From positions 124,001 through 188,000 of the forward strand of contig NZ_FNUJ01000012.1 of assembly GCF_900107925.1 (NCBI RefSeq): a stretch of DNA of 64,000 nt, written 5' to 3'. Origin of the DNA: Amycolatopsis pretoriensis. GTDB taxonomy: Bacteria; Actinomycetota; Actinomycetes; Mycobacteriales; Pseudonocardiaceae. Below are positions 14,522-22,393 of this stretch, piece after piece (the stretch's first letter is position 1; each line of letters begins with the position of its first letter). Made by a program: the position numbers and the translations under genes. A model generated the notes under the pieces. The model made no database searches. It was given only the letters and a program-made list of their open reading frames with translations, and was not told the origin of the DNA.

Positions 14522-15480
14522 CGCGCGGCTCCGGTCAGCCGGTCGAGGACGAAGCCGCGCAGGCCGTCGAGGTCGGTGTCCATCGCGACCTCGATCGGCC
14601 GCCCGGGACTGAACTGCGGATCGTCCTCGCCGAGCTTCCGCCGGTCGACGAGTGTCTGCCCACGCGCCGGCCCCAGCCCGCAGTCGACGTCGACGCGGTA
14701 GGTCTCGGTGTGCAGGATTCCCGGCGAAATCGCCTCGGCGACGGCGACGGCGTCGTGCATGACCATCCGGTCTTCGCCGAACACGCGCGTGTAGTGCTGC
14801 CGGTAGGTGGAGGTGAGGCCTTCGAGGGTGGCCCCGACCGGTCCGGACGCGGCGAGCTTGGCCAGCCACTCGGCGTCGACGGCGCAGCGGTGCGTGAGGT
14901 CGAGCGGCACGAGCACGACCGGGACGTCCTCTTCGACGAGCACCCGGCGGGCCGACTCGGGGTCGCTCCAGATGTTGAACTCGGCGGCGGTGGTGCTGTT
15001 GCCGAACGTCACCCCGCCGCCCATGATCACCAGCCGCGCGATCTTCGCGGCGGCGCCCGGGTGGGCCGCGAAGAGGGCGGCGATGTTCGTCAGCGGTCCG
15101 ATCGGGGCGATGGTCACCGGCTCGTCCGCCGCGTCCAAAATATCGACCATCAGGCGGACGGCGTCGCGCTCTTCGAGCGGACGCGTCGCCTCGGGCAGCG
15201 TGTAGGAGTGGCCCGAGAGGCCGTCGCCGCCGTGGACCTCCTTGGCGTCGCGTGGCTTCGAATAGACCAGCGGCCGGCTCGCCCCGGCGGCCACCGGCAC
15301 GTCGGTGCGGCCGAACAGCTCCAGCAGCCGGCGCGCGTTGGCCGTCGTGCGGTCGAGGGGGACGTTGCCGAAAACCGACGTCACACCGAGCAGGTCGACG
15401 TCCGGGGACAGCGCCGCCAGCGCGATCGCCAGCGCGTCGTCGACGCCCGGGTCGGTGTCGATGATCAGCTTCGTGCCCAT
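14518..15480 (-). CDS. Inosine-uridine preferring nucleoside hydrolase family
   Basis: A 320-residue nucleoside N-ribohydrolase. The calcium-binding, catalytic cluster DTDPGVDDALA starts at Asp8 (Asp8, Asp10, Asp14, Asp15). Other family marks are VTSVFGNVPLDRTTANARRL, IAPIGPLTNIAALF, IMGGGVTFGNSTTAAEFNIW and the C-terminal MVMHDAVAVAEAI, whose Asp completes the metal site. It splits ribonucleosides to base plus ribose for salvage. The ATG at 15480 has GGGAG upstream. It is translationally coupled to the downstream wall hydrolase gene, a curious pairing with no evident pathway link. It diverges from the hexapeptide acyltransferase gene. Confidence 0.92.
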   Translation of the reverse strand: MGTKLIIDTDPGVDDALAIALAALSPDVDLLGVTSVFGNVPLDRTTANARRLLELFGRTDVPVAAGASRPLVYSKPRDAKEVHGGDGLSGHSYTLPEATRPLEERDAVRLMVDILDAADEPVTIAPIGPLTNIAALFAAHPGAAAKIARLVIMGGGVTFGNSTTAAEFNIWSDPESARRVLVEEDVPVVLVPLDLTHRCAVDAEWLAKLAASGPVGATLEGLTSTYRQHYTRVFGEDRMVMHDAVAVAEAISPGILHTETYRVDVDCGLGPARGQTLVDRRKLGEDDPQFSPGRPIEVAMDTDLDGLRGFVLDRLTGAAR

Positions 15481-15533
15481 CCACGCTCCCCTTGCCTGTG
15501 AACCCGTCCCGGACACAGGTTACGGTCACTCGC

Positions 15534-16286
15534 ATGACGTCGATGTGGGGTGCGCCCGCGCTGTCGCGGGTGCGGGCCTGGCGCCGTGCCCGGCAGGACC
15601 CGCGGCAGGCGAAGTTCCTGACCGCCGACTCGCTGCGCTGGGTGCTGCGCAACCGTGCATACACGCCCTGGTACCTGGTCCGGTACTACCGGCTGCTCAA
15701 GTTCCGGCTCGCCAACCCGCACATCATCCTGCGCGGGATGCTGTTCCTCGGGAAGGACGTCGAGATCCACTGCCGCCCGGGCTACGGACGGCTGGAGATC
15801 GGCCGCTGGGTCCACATCGGCGACGGCAACGCGATCCGCTGCCACGAGGGTTCGCTGCGGATCGGCGACAAGTCGGTGTTCGGCCGCCAGAACGTCATCA
15901 ACTGCTACCTCGACATCGAGCTCGGCGCGGCCACGCTGGTCGCCGACTGGGTGTACATCTGTGACTTCGACCACGTCATCGCGGACATCCACGTGCCGAT
16001 CAAGGACCAGGGCATCGTGAAGTCGCCGGTCCGCATCGGCCCGGACACGTGGCTCGGCACCAAGGTCAGCGTCCTGAAGGGCACCCGCATCGGCCGCGGC
16101 TCGGTGCTGGGCGCGCACGCGGTCGTCCGTGGTGACATCCCGGACTACTCGATCGCGGTCGGCGCGCCGGCGCGAGTCGTGCGTAACCGCGAAGAGGACT
16201 ACGCGGCCGACGCGGCTCGTCGCGAGGCCGTCGCCGACATGGCGCGAAAGGCGAATAAGGCGCTGCAGAAGACCCTCGAGCAGTAG
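15534..16286 (+). CDS. Hexapeptide-repeat acyltransferase
   Basis: A 250-residue left-handed beta-helix acyltransferase. Hexapeptide repeats run from about residue 70 to 205 (LEIGRWVHIGDGNAIRCHEG, VRIGPDTWLGTKVSVLKGTR, IGRGSVLGAHAVV) and end with the family tail YSIAVGAPARVVRNRE. The likely catalytic histidine is in DFDHVI near residue 142. The N-terminal 60 residues are basic and may touch the membrane (YTPWYLVRYYRLLKF). Such enzymes O-acetylate surface sugars or lipids. The ATG at 15534 was preferred to an in-frame upstream start. A 12-bp palindrome (16282-16293) spans the stop codon. Confidence 0.88.
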   Translation: MTSMWGAPALSRVRAWRRARQDPRQAKFLTADSLRWVLRNRAYTPWYLVRYYRLLKFRLANPHIILRGMLFLGKDVEIHCRPGYGRLEIGRWVHIGDGNAIRCHEGSLRIGDKSVFGRQNVINCYLDIELGAATLVADWVYICDFDHVIADIHVPIKDQGIVKSPVRIGPDTWLGTKVSVLKGTRIGRGSVLGAHAVVRGDIPDYSIAVGAPARVVRNREEDYAADAARREAVADMARKANKALQKTLEQ

Positions 16287-16329
16287 ATCTACTCAGGACG
16301 CGTGGTCCTTTTCCGGGCAAACTGGCCGG

Positions 16330-16707
16330 GTGGGGGATCTCCGGACCGCGTGGTCTTCGGTCGTCGTGGCGCTGTGCGCCGTGGGCTTGCTGCTCGTCGT
16401 GCCGTTCTTGTTCCTGCAGGGTTTCCTGGCGAGCATCCCGGTGTTCGGCGAGGTCGGCGACGGCGCCCGCGGCTACCTGACCTGGGCGTCCTGGCTCGGC
16501 GCGGGACTGCCGCTGGTCGGCCTGGTCGTCTCGGCGACCACGCGCCGGCGGGGCTGGACCTGGTTCTTCGGGATCTGCCTGGCCGTGGCCGCCGCGGTGA
16601 CCGCGGCCGAGCTGGCCTCCGAAGCCCGCCACGCGCCGCCGCCACCGCCGGGCCCGCGCCACTGCGTCGAGCGCAGCGGCGGCGGCAACGAGTGCCCGGG
16701 CGGCTGA
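16330..16707 (+). CDS. 125-residue membrane protein, tandem copy 1
   Basis: I do not recognise a named family. The protein has exactly 125 residues, with three predicted membrane helices (about 9-33, 48-70, 80-97). A conserved YLTWASWLGAG segment and a basic loop VVSATTRRRGW join helices 2 and 3. The C-terminal tail is HAPPPPPGPRHCVERSGGGN followed by ECPGG, a proline run and two cysteines ten residues apart. It starts with GTG. The next gene, two bases downstream, encodes a paralogue of the same length. No nearby gene suggests a role. Confidence 0.75.
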   Translation: MGDLRTAWSSVVVALCAVGLLLVVPFLFLQGFLASIPVFGEVGDGARGYLTWASWLGAGLPLVGLVVSATTRRRGWTWFFGICLAVAAAVTAAELASEARHAPPPPPGPRHCVERSGGGNECPGG

Positions 16708-16709
16708 CC

Positions 16710-17087
16710 GTGTGGCGCGATTTCCGCGACGTCGCCGCGTCGGCCTTCCTCGCGCTCGGCGCCGTGGTCCTGCTGGTCGTGGTCCCGTTGATGTTCTTCC
16801 AGGGCGCGTTGACGGCGTCCGGTCTGTGGGCTGGTTCCGGCGACCCCGTCGCGGCGAGCGTGATCTTCACCTGGGCGTCCTGGCTCGGTGTGGGCATCCC
16901 GGTGGCGGGCGTGGTCGTTTCGGCGACCACGCGCCGGCGGGGCTGGATCTGGTTCTACGGCGGCTGCGTCGTCGTGGTCGCCGTCGTGGTGGCGGTGCGC
17001 TGGGCCCAGACCCACCACGCGCCGCCCCCGCCGCCGGAGCCCAACCATTGCGTCGAGCGCAGCGGCGGCGAGAGCGACTGCCCCTGA
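16710..17087 (+). CDS. 125-residue membrane protein, tandem copy 2
   Basis: A paralogue of the preceding gene: again 125 residues, three membrane helices, the shared core FTWASWLG and VVSATTRRRGW, and the tail HAPPPPPEPNHCVERSGGES ending in DCP. The helices have diverged, while the membrane-loop motif and the Pro/Cys tail are nearly unchanged, so those parts appear to be under selection. The GTG start (16710) follows the first copy's stop by two bases, so the pair is surely co-translated and may form a heterodimer (inference). The stop lies one base from the convergent permease gene. Confidence 0.75.
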   Translation: MWRDFRDVAASAFLALGAVVLLVVVPLMFFQGALTASGLWAGSGDPVAASVIFTWASWLGVGIPVAGVVVSATTRRRGWIWFYGGCVVVVAVVVAVRWAQTHHAPPPPPEPNHCVERSGGESDCP

Positions 17088-17088
17088 C

Positions 17089-18414
17089 CTACTCCTCGAA
17101 CGTCATCTCCGGCGGCGGCCGCCGGAAGCCGCGGGTGATCGCCGCCAGGACGACGATGCCGATCGCCAGCCACACCAGCCCGAAGACCAGCGCGATGCCG
17201 TCGAGGTTGACCAGCAGCCACAAATCGACCACGGCGCCGATCACCGGGAAGACCACCCAGGTCAGCACGCGTTTCCCGGTCCGGTCGCGCAGCCACGTCG
17301 CCAGCACGCTGACGTTGACGAACGTGAACGCGGTGAACGCGCCGAAGTTGATGAACGACGTCGACGTGCTGACGTCCAGCGCCAGCGCGACCAGCCCGAC
17401 GAGCCCGGTCAGGACGATGCCGAACACCGGCGTCGCGAACCGCGGCTGCAGTTTGCCGAAAATCCGCGGCAGCACGCCGTCACGGCCCATGGCGAACATC
17501 AGCCGCGACGCGCTCGCCTGCGCGGCGATCCCCGACGCGAACTGCGCGACCACCAGACCGGCGAGGAAGAAGGACGCGAAGAGGTTGCCGCCGATCGTCG
17601 TCGCGATTTCGAACGCGGCGGACGACTCGTCGGTGAACGCGCTGCCCGGGTGCGCGAGCTGGGTGAAGTAGGCGAGCACGACGAAGATGCCGCCCCCGAT
17701 CAGCGCGGTCAGCAGGATGGCGCGCGGGATGGTCCGGCGCGGCTCGGTCGTCTCTTCGGTCAACGTCGTGACGGCGTCGAAGCCGAGGAACGAATAGGTC
17801 GCGAGCGCGGCGCCGCCGGAGATCGTGCCCAGCGTGCTGCCCGGGTGGAAGAACGGCTGCGCGCTGGCCAGCGAACCGCCGACGTGCAGGACCTGCTTGA
17901 CCGAAAGAACGACGAAGAAGCCGATGACCAGGATCTGGAAGGCCATCAGGACGAAGTTGGCCTTTTCGGCGATCTTGATGCCGAGGACGTTGAGGATCGT
18001 CGTCACCGCGATGAAAGTGATCAACCAGATCCAATTGGGCACCGACGGGAACTCGGCGGAGAGGTAGGCGCCGCCGATCAGCCAGATCACCATCGGCAGG
18101 AAGAAGTAGTCGAGCAGCACCGCCCACCCGACGAGGAACCCGGCGCGGGCGTCGACCGCTTTCCGGACATAGGTGTAGGCCGACCCGGCGACGGGGTGGG
18201 TGGCGGCCATCTTCCCGTAGCTCGCGGCGGTGAACAGCATCGCGACCAGGGCGAGCAGGTACGCCGAGGGCACGGTGCCGTCGGTCGTCGTCGCGACGAT
18301 GCCGAAGGTGCCGAGCACGATCAGCGGAGCCATGTAGGCGAGCCCGAACAGGACGACGCCGGGCAGGCCGAGCCGGCGCTGCAGGGTGGCCGGGGCCGCG
18401 CCCGTGGTGGTCAT
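17089..18414 (-). CDS. APC-family amino acid permease
   Basis: A 441-residue APC-superfamily transporter with 12 predicted membrane helices. Family motifs are GLAYMAPLIVLGTFG in helix 1, PVAGSAYTYVRKAVDARAGF after helix 2, FLGFDAVTTLTEETTEPRRT in helix 6 and its loop, and ASRLMFAMGRDGVLP after helix 8. These proteins import amino acids or amines, usually with protons. The ATG overlaps the nitrilase stop (ATGA), giving a two-gene operon. The pairing suggests that the nitrilase-family enzyme acts on the compound this permease brings in, probably an amide or carbamoyl amino acid (inference). Confidence 0.93.
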   Translation of the reverse strand: MTTTGAAPATLQRRLGLPGVVLFGLAYMAPLIVLGTFGIVATTTDGTVPSAYLLALVAMLFTAASYGKMAATHPVAGSAYTYVRKAVDARAGFLVGWAVLLDYFFLPMVIWLIGGAYLSAEFPSVPNWIWLITFIAVTTILNVLGIKIAEKANFVLMAFQILVIGFFVVLSVKQVLHVGGSLASAQPFFHPGSTLGTISGGAALATYSFLGFDAVTTLTEETTEPRRTIPRAILLTALIGGGIFVVLAYFTQLAHPGSAFTDESSAAFEIATTIGGNLFASFFLAGLVVAQFASGIAAQASASRLMFAMGRDGVLPRIFGKLQPRFATPVFGIVLTGLVGLVALALDVSTSTSFINFGAFTAFTFVNVSVLATWLRDRTGKRVLTWVVFPVIGAVVDLWLLVNLDGIALVFGLVWLAIGIVVLAAITRGFRRPPPEMTFEE

Positions 18415-19286
18415 CGGTCGTCTCCTTCTCGTGGGCTCCAGCGGTCCGGGTCGATCCGGCCCTGGTAGAGCGGTAGCCGTAGCGGCGCGTCGCCGGGGGT
18501 GAACTGCGCCCAGACGCGGTTGGTGCCCGCGGTCCCGTCGCGGCGGACGCGGGCGACCTCGTCGAGGTCGATGGTGTGCGCGAGGACGTCGTGGCCGGTT
18601 CCCGGCAACGCGCCGAGGACGTCGCCTTCGGGCCCGACGAGCAGGCTGTCGCCCCTGCCGAACGGGCCGGCCGTGTTCACGCTGGCGACGAACACCTGGT
18701 TGACGATGGCGTTCGCCCGGGCCAGGACGAGCTCCTGCGCGCGGTCGGGGGTCGTGGTCTGGACGGGGTTGAGCACGAGCTCGGCCCCCATCCAGGCGAG
18801 GTGCCGGGTCACCTCGGGGAACCAGGCGTCGTAGCAGATGGAGAACCCGACGCGGCCTGCGTCGGCCAGGTCGGCGACGACGAACCGGTCGCCGGGGTCG
18901 TACGGCTCGTGCGGCCGCCAGGGGAAGACCTTGCGGTACCAGCCGGCCAGCTCGCCTCGCGGGGAAAAGACCAGGGCGGTGTTGAACAGCTCGCCGTGGT
19001 CGCCTGCTTCGCAAACGGTGCCGGGCGCGAGCCAGATCCCGAGGTCGCCGGCCAGTTCGGCGAGTTCCGTGGTCCGTTTTCCGTGCAACGGCTCGGCGGC
19101 TTCGCGCAGCCGGCGGGTGCGCTCGTCGCCTTCGCCGTCGACGCCGCAGAGGTGCAGCTCGGGGAAGGCGGCCAGCCGCGTGTCCGGAAACCGGCGAAGG
19201 ACGGCTTCGACCTCGCCCGCGAACCCGCCGTCCCCGACGGGCCGGGGCGGCGCTTGCACGAGGGCGATCGGCAGTGGTCGCGGCAT
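18411..19286 (-). CDS. Carbon-nitrogen hydrolase (nitrilase superfamily amidase)
   Basis: A 291-residue nitrilase-superfamily hydrolase with the complete catalytic triad: Glu43 in FPELHLCG, Lys119 in YRKVFPW and Cys151 in SICYDAWFPE. The motif order and length fit amidases and N-carbamoyl amidases better than true nitrilases. The ATG at 19286 (MPRPLPIALVQ) is chosen because the two upstream in-frame ATGs would place the coding region inside the 19303-19334 operator. It heads the nitrilase-permease operon and is divergent from the GntR/FCD regulator gene. Expression is probably repressed by that regulator and released by the amide or its product. Confidence 0.9.
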   Translation of the reverse strand: MPRPLPIALVQAPPRPVGDGGFAGEVEAVLRRFPDTRLAAFPELHLCGVDGEGDERTRRLREAAEPLHGKRTTELAELAGDLGIWLAPGTVCEAGDHGELFNTALVFSPRGELAGWYRKVFPWRPHEPYDPGDRFVVADLADAGRVGFSICYDAWFPEVTRHLAWMGAELVLNPVQTTTPDRAQELVLARANAIVNQVFVASVNTAGPFGRGDSLLVGPEGDVLGALPGTGHDVLAHTIDLDEVARVRRDGTAGTNRVWAQFTPGDAPLRLPLYQGRIDPDRWSPREGDDR

Positions 19287-19302
19287 GGACGAAAAATAGT
19301 CC

Positions 19303-19334
19303 ATCTTGAACACTTAAACAAGAGTGCTCAAGAT
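19303..19334. promoter_or_regulatory. Long inverted repeat, probable GntR/FCD operator
   Basis: ATCTTGAACACT (19303-19314) is mirrored by AGTGCTCAAGAT (19323-19334) across 8 bases, 11 of 12 positions pairing. It lies between the divergent nitrilase and GntR genes, 16 bases from one start and 27 from the other. The length and AT content exceed anything else in the neighbourhood. Confidence 0.8.
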
Positions 19335-19361
19335 GAGCAGTTTGTGCGGTACGGTCGTTTC

Positions 19362-20066
19362 ATGGCGACGGCAGACCTGAGCGCCCCGGCCCTGACCGGC
19401 ATCCGGCGGTTGTCCGCGTTGGACACGGTCCGCGCGCGCATCGCGCTCGCGGTGGAGCTCGGCTTGCTGAAGCCGGGCGAGCGCCTGCCGGCGAACGCCG
19501 AGATCGCGCGGGCGCTGGGCGTCGCGGAGATCACGGTGCGAAGGGCCTTGGAGTCCCTGGTCGGCGACGGCTTGATCGAACGCCGCCGCGGCCGGGGCGG
19601 CGGAACGTCGGTGGCCGCGGACCCACCGGCGGAGCGGGTCCGCGAGGTCGGCGCCTACCGCGAGTCGGCGGCCGAGGTTCGTGACCTGATCGACCACCGC
19701 CTGGTCCTGGAGTCGGGCTTGGTCCAATTGGTGGCGAAACGGTCCCCGGACCTGCCCCACCTTCGGACGTTGGTCGCGCGCATGGACTCGGCGAAGGGCT
19801 GGGCGGAGTTCCACGAGCTGGACGCGCAGTTCCACCGAACGGTGGCGGCGCCCGGCCCGGCCCCGGCGGTCGCGCAGTACGAGGTGGTGCTGGCGGAGCT
19901 GTACCGGTTCTACTTGCCGTACCCGATGGAGAAGCTGCACGAGTCGAACCGCGACCACGCGAAGCTGGTGAAGGCACTGGCGGCGGGCGACCCGGACGCG
20001 GCGGCCCGGGTGACGAGAAAGCACGTGCGCGGTCTGCACCAGACGATGTTCGTCGGCCTCGGTTGA
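19362..20066 (+). CDS. GntR-family regulator, FadR/FCD subgroup
   Basis: A 234-residue regulator. The N-terminal winged helix spans about residues 15-85 (ARIALAVELGLLKPGERLPA, NAEIARALGVAEITVRRALE, LIERRRGRGGGTSVA). The C-terminal FCD domain (about 100-230) has candidate metal ligands in FHELDAQFHRTVA and in HAKLVKALAAGD. FCD regulators bind small organic acids and usually act as repressors of adjacent catabolic operons. It is divergent from the nitrilase-permease pair, with the operator in between. The downstream spacer carries tandem repeats. Confidence 0.92.
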   Translation: MATADLSAPALTGIRRLSALDTVRARIALAVELGLLKPGERLPANAEIARALGVAEITVRRALESLVGDGLIERRRGRGGGTSVAADPPAERVREVGAYRESAAEVRDLIDHRLVLESGLVQLVAKRSPDLPHLRTLVARMDSAKGWAEFHELDAQFHRTVAAPGPAPAVAQYEVVLAELYRFYLPYPMEKLHESNRDHAKLVKALAAGDPDAAARVTRKHVRGLHQTMFVGLG

Positions 20067-20070
20067 GCGG

Positions 20071-20205
20071 TGGCCGAAGATCGTCCACGCCCTGGTCGGC
20101 AGGGCCGGCGTGGTTGGCTGAAAGTCGACCACCGCCTTGGTCGGCAGGGTCGACGTGGCGCTGGCCGAAAGTCGACCACGGCTGCATCGGTTGGCCACGC
20201 TTGGT
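20071..20205. repeat. Intergenic 44-47-bp-period repeats, locus B
   Basis: TGGCCGAAGATCGTCCACGC (20071), TGGCTGAAAGTCGACCACCG (20115) and TGGCCGAAAGTCGACCACGG (20162) are spaced 44 and 47 bases. The intervening part repeats GGTCGGCAGGG (20094, 20139). Further degraded pieces continue to about 20380 (TGGTCGA and TCGACCA words). The whole gene-free stretch 20067-20428 consists of this material plus the promoter of the peptidase gene; no plausible coding region lies in it. The sequence is related to locus C at 37.2 kb on the opposite strand. Confidence 0.75.
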
Positions 20206-20428
20206 CAGCTCGGCCGGCTGATGGTCGAGAACCTTCCGCAGCCCGGTCGTGGCCGGTTCGGCCAGGGGCTGGTCGGTCGTCGACCGCAGCTCGGTCGCGC
20301 GGGCGCGGTCGGGTCGACCAGGTGATGGTCGACATCCGACCACCCCGTCCGAGATCGATGGCCACTCGGCCGTCACCCTCGGCTGATCGGCCGATCTCCG
20401 GCCACCCTCACCCCGGCAGCCTGAGCCC

Positions 20429-21805
20429 ATGTCGATCACCCGGTTCGCCGTCCCGCTGCTCGCCGTCGTGGCGCTCGTTCCCGTCGCGCCCGCGGTCGCC
20501 GCCGCGGGCGGGCTCTCCTGGCAACCCTGCTCCGCCGTCGCGAAGGGCTGGGACTCCGATGATCAGCGCACCGAGTGCGCCCTCGTGCCCGTTCCGCTCG
20601 ACTACGCCGATCCCGGTGGTCCGAAAATCGACATCGCCGTCAGCCGGGTCAAGGCGACCGGTGCGAAAACCGGTGCCGTCCTGCTGAACCCCGGCGGCCC
20701 CGGCCAGTCCGGCACGACCATGCCGCGCACCATCGCCGCCAGTCGTGCCGGTGGCATCGGCGTGCACCACGACCTCGTCGGGTTCGATCCGCGCGGGGTC
20801 GGCTACAGCGCCGACCTGCCGTGCGACGTCGACTTCCCGGAGCCCGAGACCGACAAGGACAAAGCCCGCGAAGCCGCCGAGCGCGCGGCCGCGGCGAACC
20901 AGGCCTGCGTCGACGCCCACCGCGACTTCGTCCGGAACCTGACCACGCCGACCATCGCCCGGGACATGGACCGGATCCGGCAGGCCCTCGGCGAGGACAA
21001 GATCGGCTACTACGGCGTCTCCTGGGGCACGGCCCTCGGCGCGCAGTACCGGTCGCTCTTCGACGACCACGTCGACAAGATGCTGCTCGACTCGGTCATG
21101 CCGCCCGAGCTGAGTGTCACCGAAATGGACGACGACCAGGCGACCGCCGGCGAGAACACCTTCCACGACTTCGCGTCCTGGATCGCCCGCTACGACGCCG
21201 TCTACCACTTCGGGACCACCGAGCCCGTCGTCGCGAAAGCGTTGCTCGACCTGCGCGACCAGCACGGCGCCACCGTCAACGGCATGCTCGCCAACCCGCG
21301 CCGCGAGTGGGCCGGCCTGGCGGCGCAGCTCGCCGCCCTCCGCGACGGTGGTACGGCCGAGAGTCGGAAAATGACCACGGAAAGCTGGGACGGCGAGCCG
21401 CAAGCGTTCAACCACTTCCAGCAGACGGCCCTGCTCTGCAACGAGTCACCGAGCCCGCGCGACTTCGACACCGTCTGGCAGCACCGCCTCGACCGGATGG
21501 AACGGCTCCCCGTCGCGGGTGGCTACGGCCTCTACGAACAGCTCTGCGTCGGCTGGCCCCTGGCCGCCCGGCCGTGGACGTTCGAAAAAGGGACAAGCCC
21601 GCTGCAGCTCGTCGGCCACCTCTACGAGCCGGTGACGCCCATCGGCTGGGCGCTCCGGATGCGCGACAGGATCGGCGGCACCCTCATGACCGTCGAGGAC
21701 GACGTCCACGGCTCCCTGGCCTCGCTGCCCTGCGCCGAGGCCGCTGTCACTTTCTTCGACACGGGCCAAGCGACGGCGAAGTCCTGCCCGGGAGCACCGG
21801 TGTGA
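20429..21805 (+). CDS. Secreted alpha/beta hydrolase, SlpD/SlpE tripeptidyl aminopeptidase type
   Basis: A 458-residue exported peptidase-like hydrolase. A signal peptide covers residues 1-26 (FAVPLLAVVALVPVAPAVAA). NPGGPGQSG at 87-95 forms the oxyanion region, Ser198 is the nucleophile in GVSWG, and a C-terminal TAP-like domain carries the final catalytic residues (VEDDVHGS). The acid usually written D-x-x-TP is glutamate here (LYEPVTP), a conservative but uncommon change. Cysteine pairs in the mature part suit an extracellular protein. It releases N-terminal peptides or acts on small esters. Single gene after the repeat spacer. Confidence 0.88.
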   Translation: MSITRFAVPLLAVVALVPVAPAVAAAGGLSWQPCSAVAKGWDSDDQRTECALVPVPLDYADPGGPKIDIAVSRVKATGAKTGAVLLNPGGPGQSGTTMPRTIAASRAGGIGVHHDLVGFDPRGVGYSADLPCDVDFPEPETDKDKAREAAERAAAANQACVDAHRDFVRNLTTPTIARDMDRIRQALGEDKIGYYGVSWGTALGAQYRSLFDDHVDKMLLDSVMPPELSVTEMDDDQATAGENTFHDFASWIARYDAVYHFGTTEPVVAKALLDLRDQHGATVNGMLANPRREWAGLAAQLAALRDGGTAESRKMTTESWDGEPQAFNHFQQTALLCNESPSPRDFDTVWQHRLDRMERLPVAGGYGLYEQLCVGWPLAARPWTFEKGTSPLQLVGHLYEPVTPIGWALRMRDRIGGTLMTVEDDVHGSLASLPCAEAAVTFFDTGQATAKSCPGAPV

Positions 21806-21806
21806 C

Positions 21807-22373
21807 TCAGCGGACCCGCAGCTGCTCGCGGACCTCCATCAGCGCGAAGCCGAGCAGGTTCAGCCCGCGCCAGTAGTCCGGCTTGGTCGCGTTCTTCTCT
21901 TCGCGCGCGAGGCCGGAGCCCCACACGAGGTCCTTCTTGGACGCCTCGACGAGCACGGCGTCGCCGGTTCCGAGCAGAAACCGGCGCAGGTCGCGGTGGG
22001 CCTTGAACTTGGCCAGGTTGCCGTCGACGACGATGTCGAACCGGTGCCGCTCCCAGGTCGCCGCGTCGAACCCGGCGACCTCGCGGCCGAGCACCTTCGC
22101 CGTCTTCGGGTCGGGCGTCGACCGGATCAGCTCGGCCTTCTCGACGTCGCCGAACAACAGCGCCTTGCCCGCCATCATGTAGTGCTCGGCGGTCGGGTAC
22201 TCGACGCCGTCGGCCTCGAACGGGTCCACCCACCACTGGCTCAGGCAGCTCGCCGTCACCCGGCCGGCCTTCGAGGGCGCGTGCCCGTAGAACAGCAGGT
22301 ATTCGGGCTCCGCACCCTCGTGGACCTTTTCGCGCAATGCCTCGACACTGCGGACCCCGTCGACCTTCACCAT
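21807..22373 (-). CDS. NADAR family N-glycosidase-like protein
   Basis: A 188-residue NADAR-domain (DUF1768/YbiA) protein. Recognisable parts are EYLLFYGH, CLSQWWVDPFEADGVEYPTA with EHYMMAGKALLFGD, TWERHRFDIVVDGNLAKFKA and VWGSGLAREEKNATKPDYW. NADAR members include YbiA, which removes ribosyl groups from riboflavin precursors, and others that reverse ADP-ribosylation of DNA or guanine bases. The conserved W-E/K catalytic surroundings are present. The stop lies one base from the convergent peptidase gene. It may be co-transcribed with ilvA (20 bases upstream on the same strand). Confidence 0.88.
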   Translation of the reverse strand: MVKVDGVRSVEALREKVHEGAEPEYLLFYGHAPSKAGRVTASCLSQWWVDPFEADGVEYPTAEHYMMAGKALLFGDVEKAELIRSTPDPKTAKVLGREVAGFDAATWERHRFDIVVDGNLAKFKAHRDLRRFLLGTGDAVLVEASKKDLVWGSGLAREEKNATKPDYWRGLNLLGFALMEVREQLRVR

Positions 22374-22393
22374 CCGCCTAGTGGACCACGCGG

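Noticed and set aside
16282..16293. AGTAGATCTACT palindrome as an operator
   Set aside because: It spans the stop codon of the acyltransferase gene and has no regulator nearby; it may be chance or a minor transcript-end signal.
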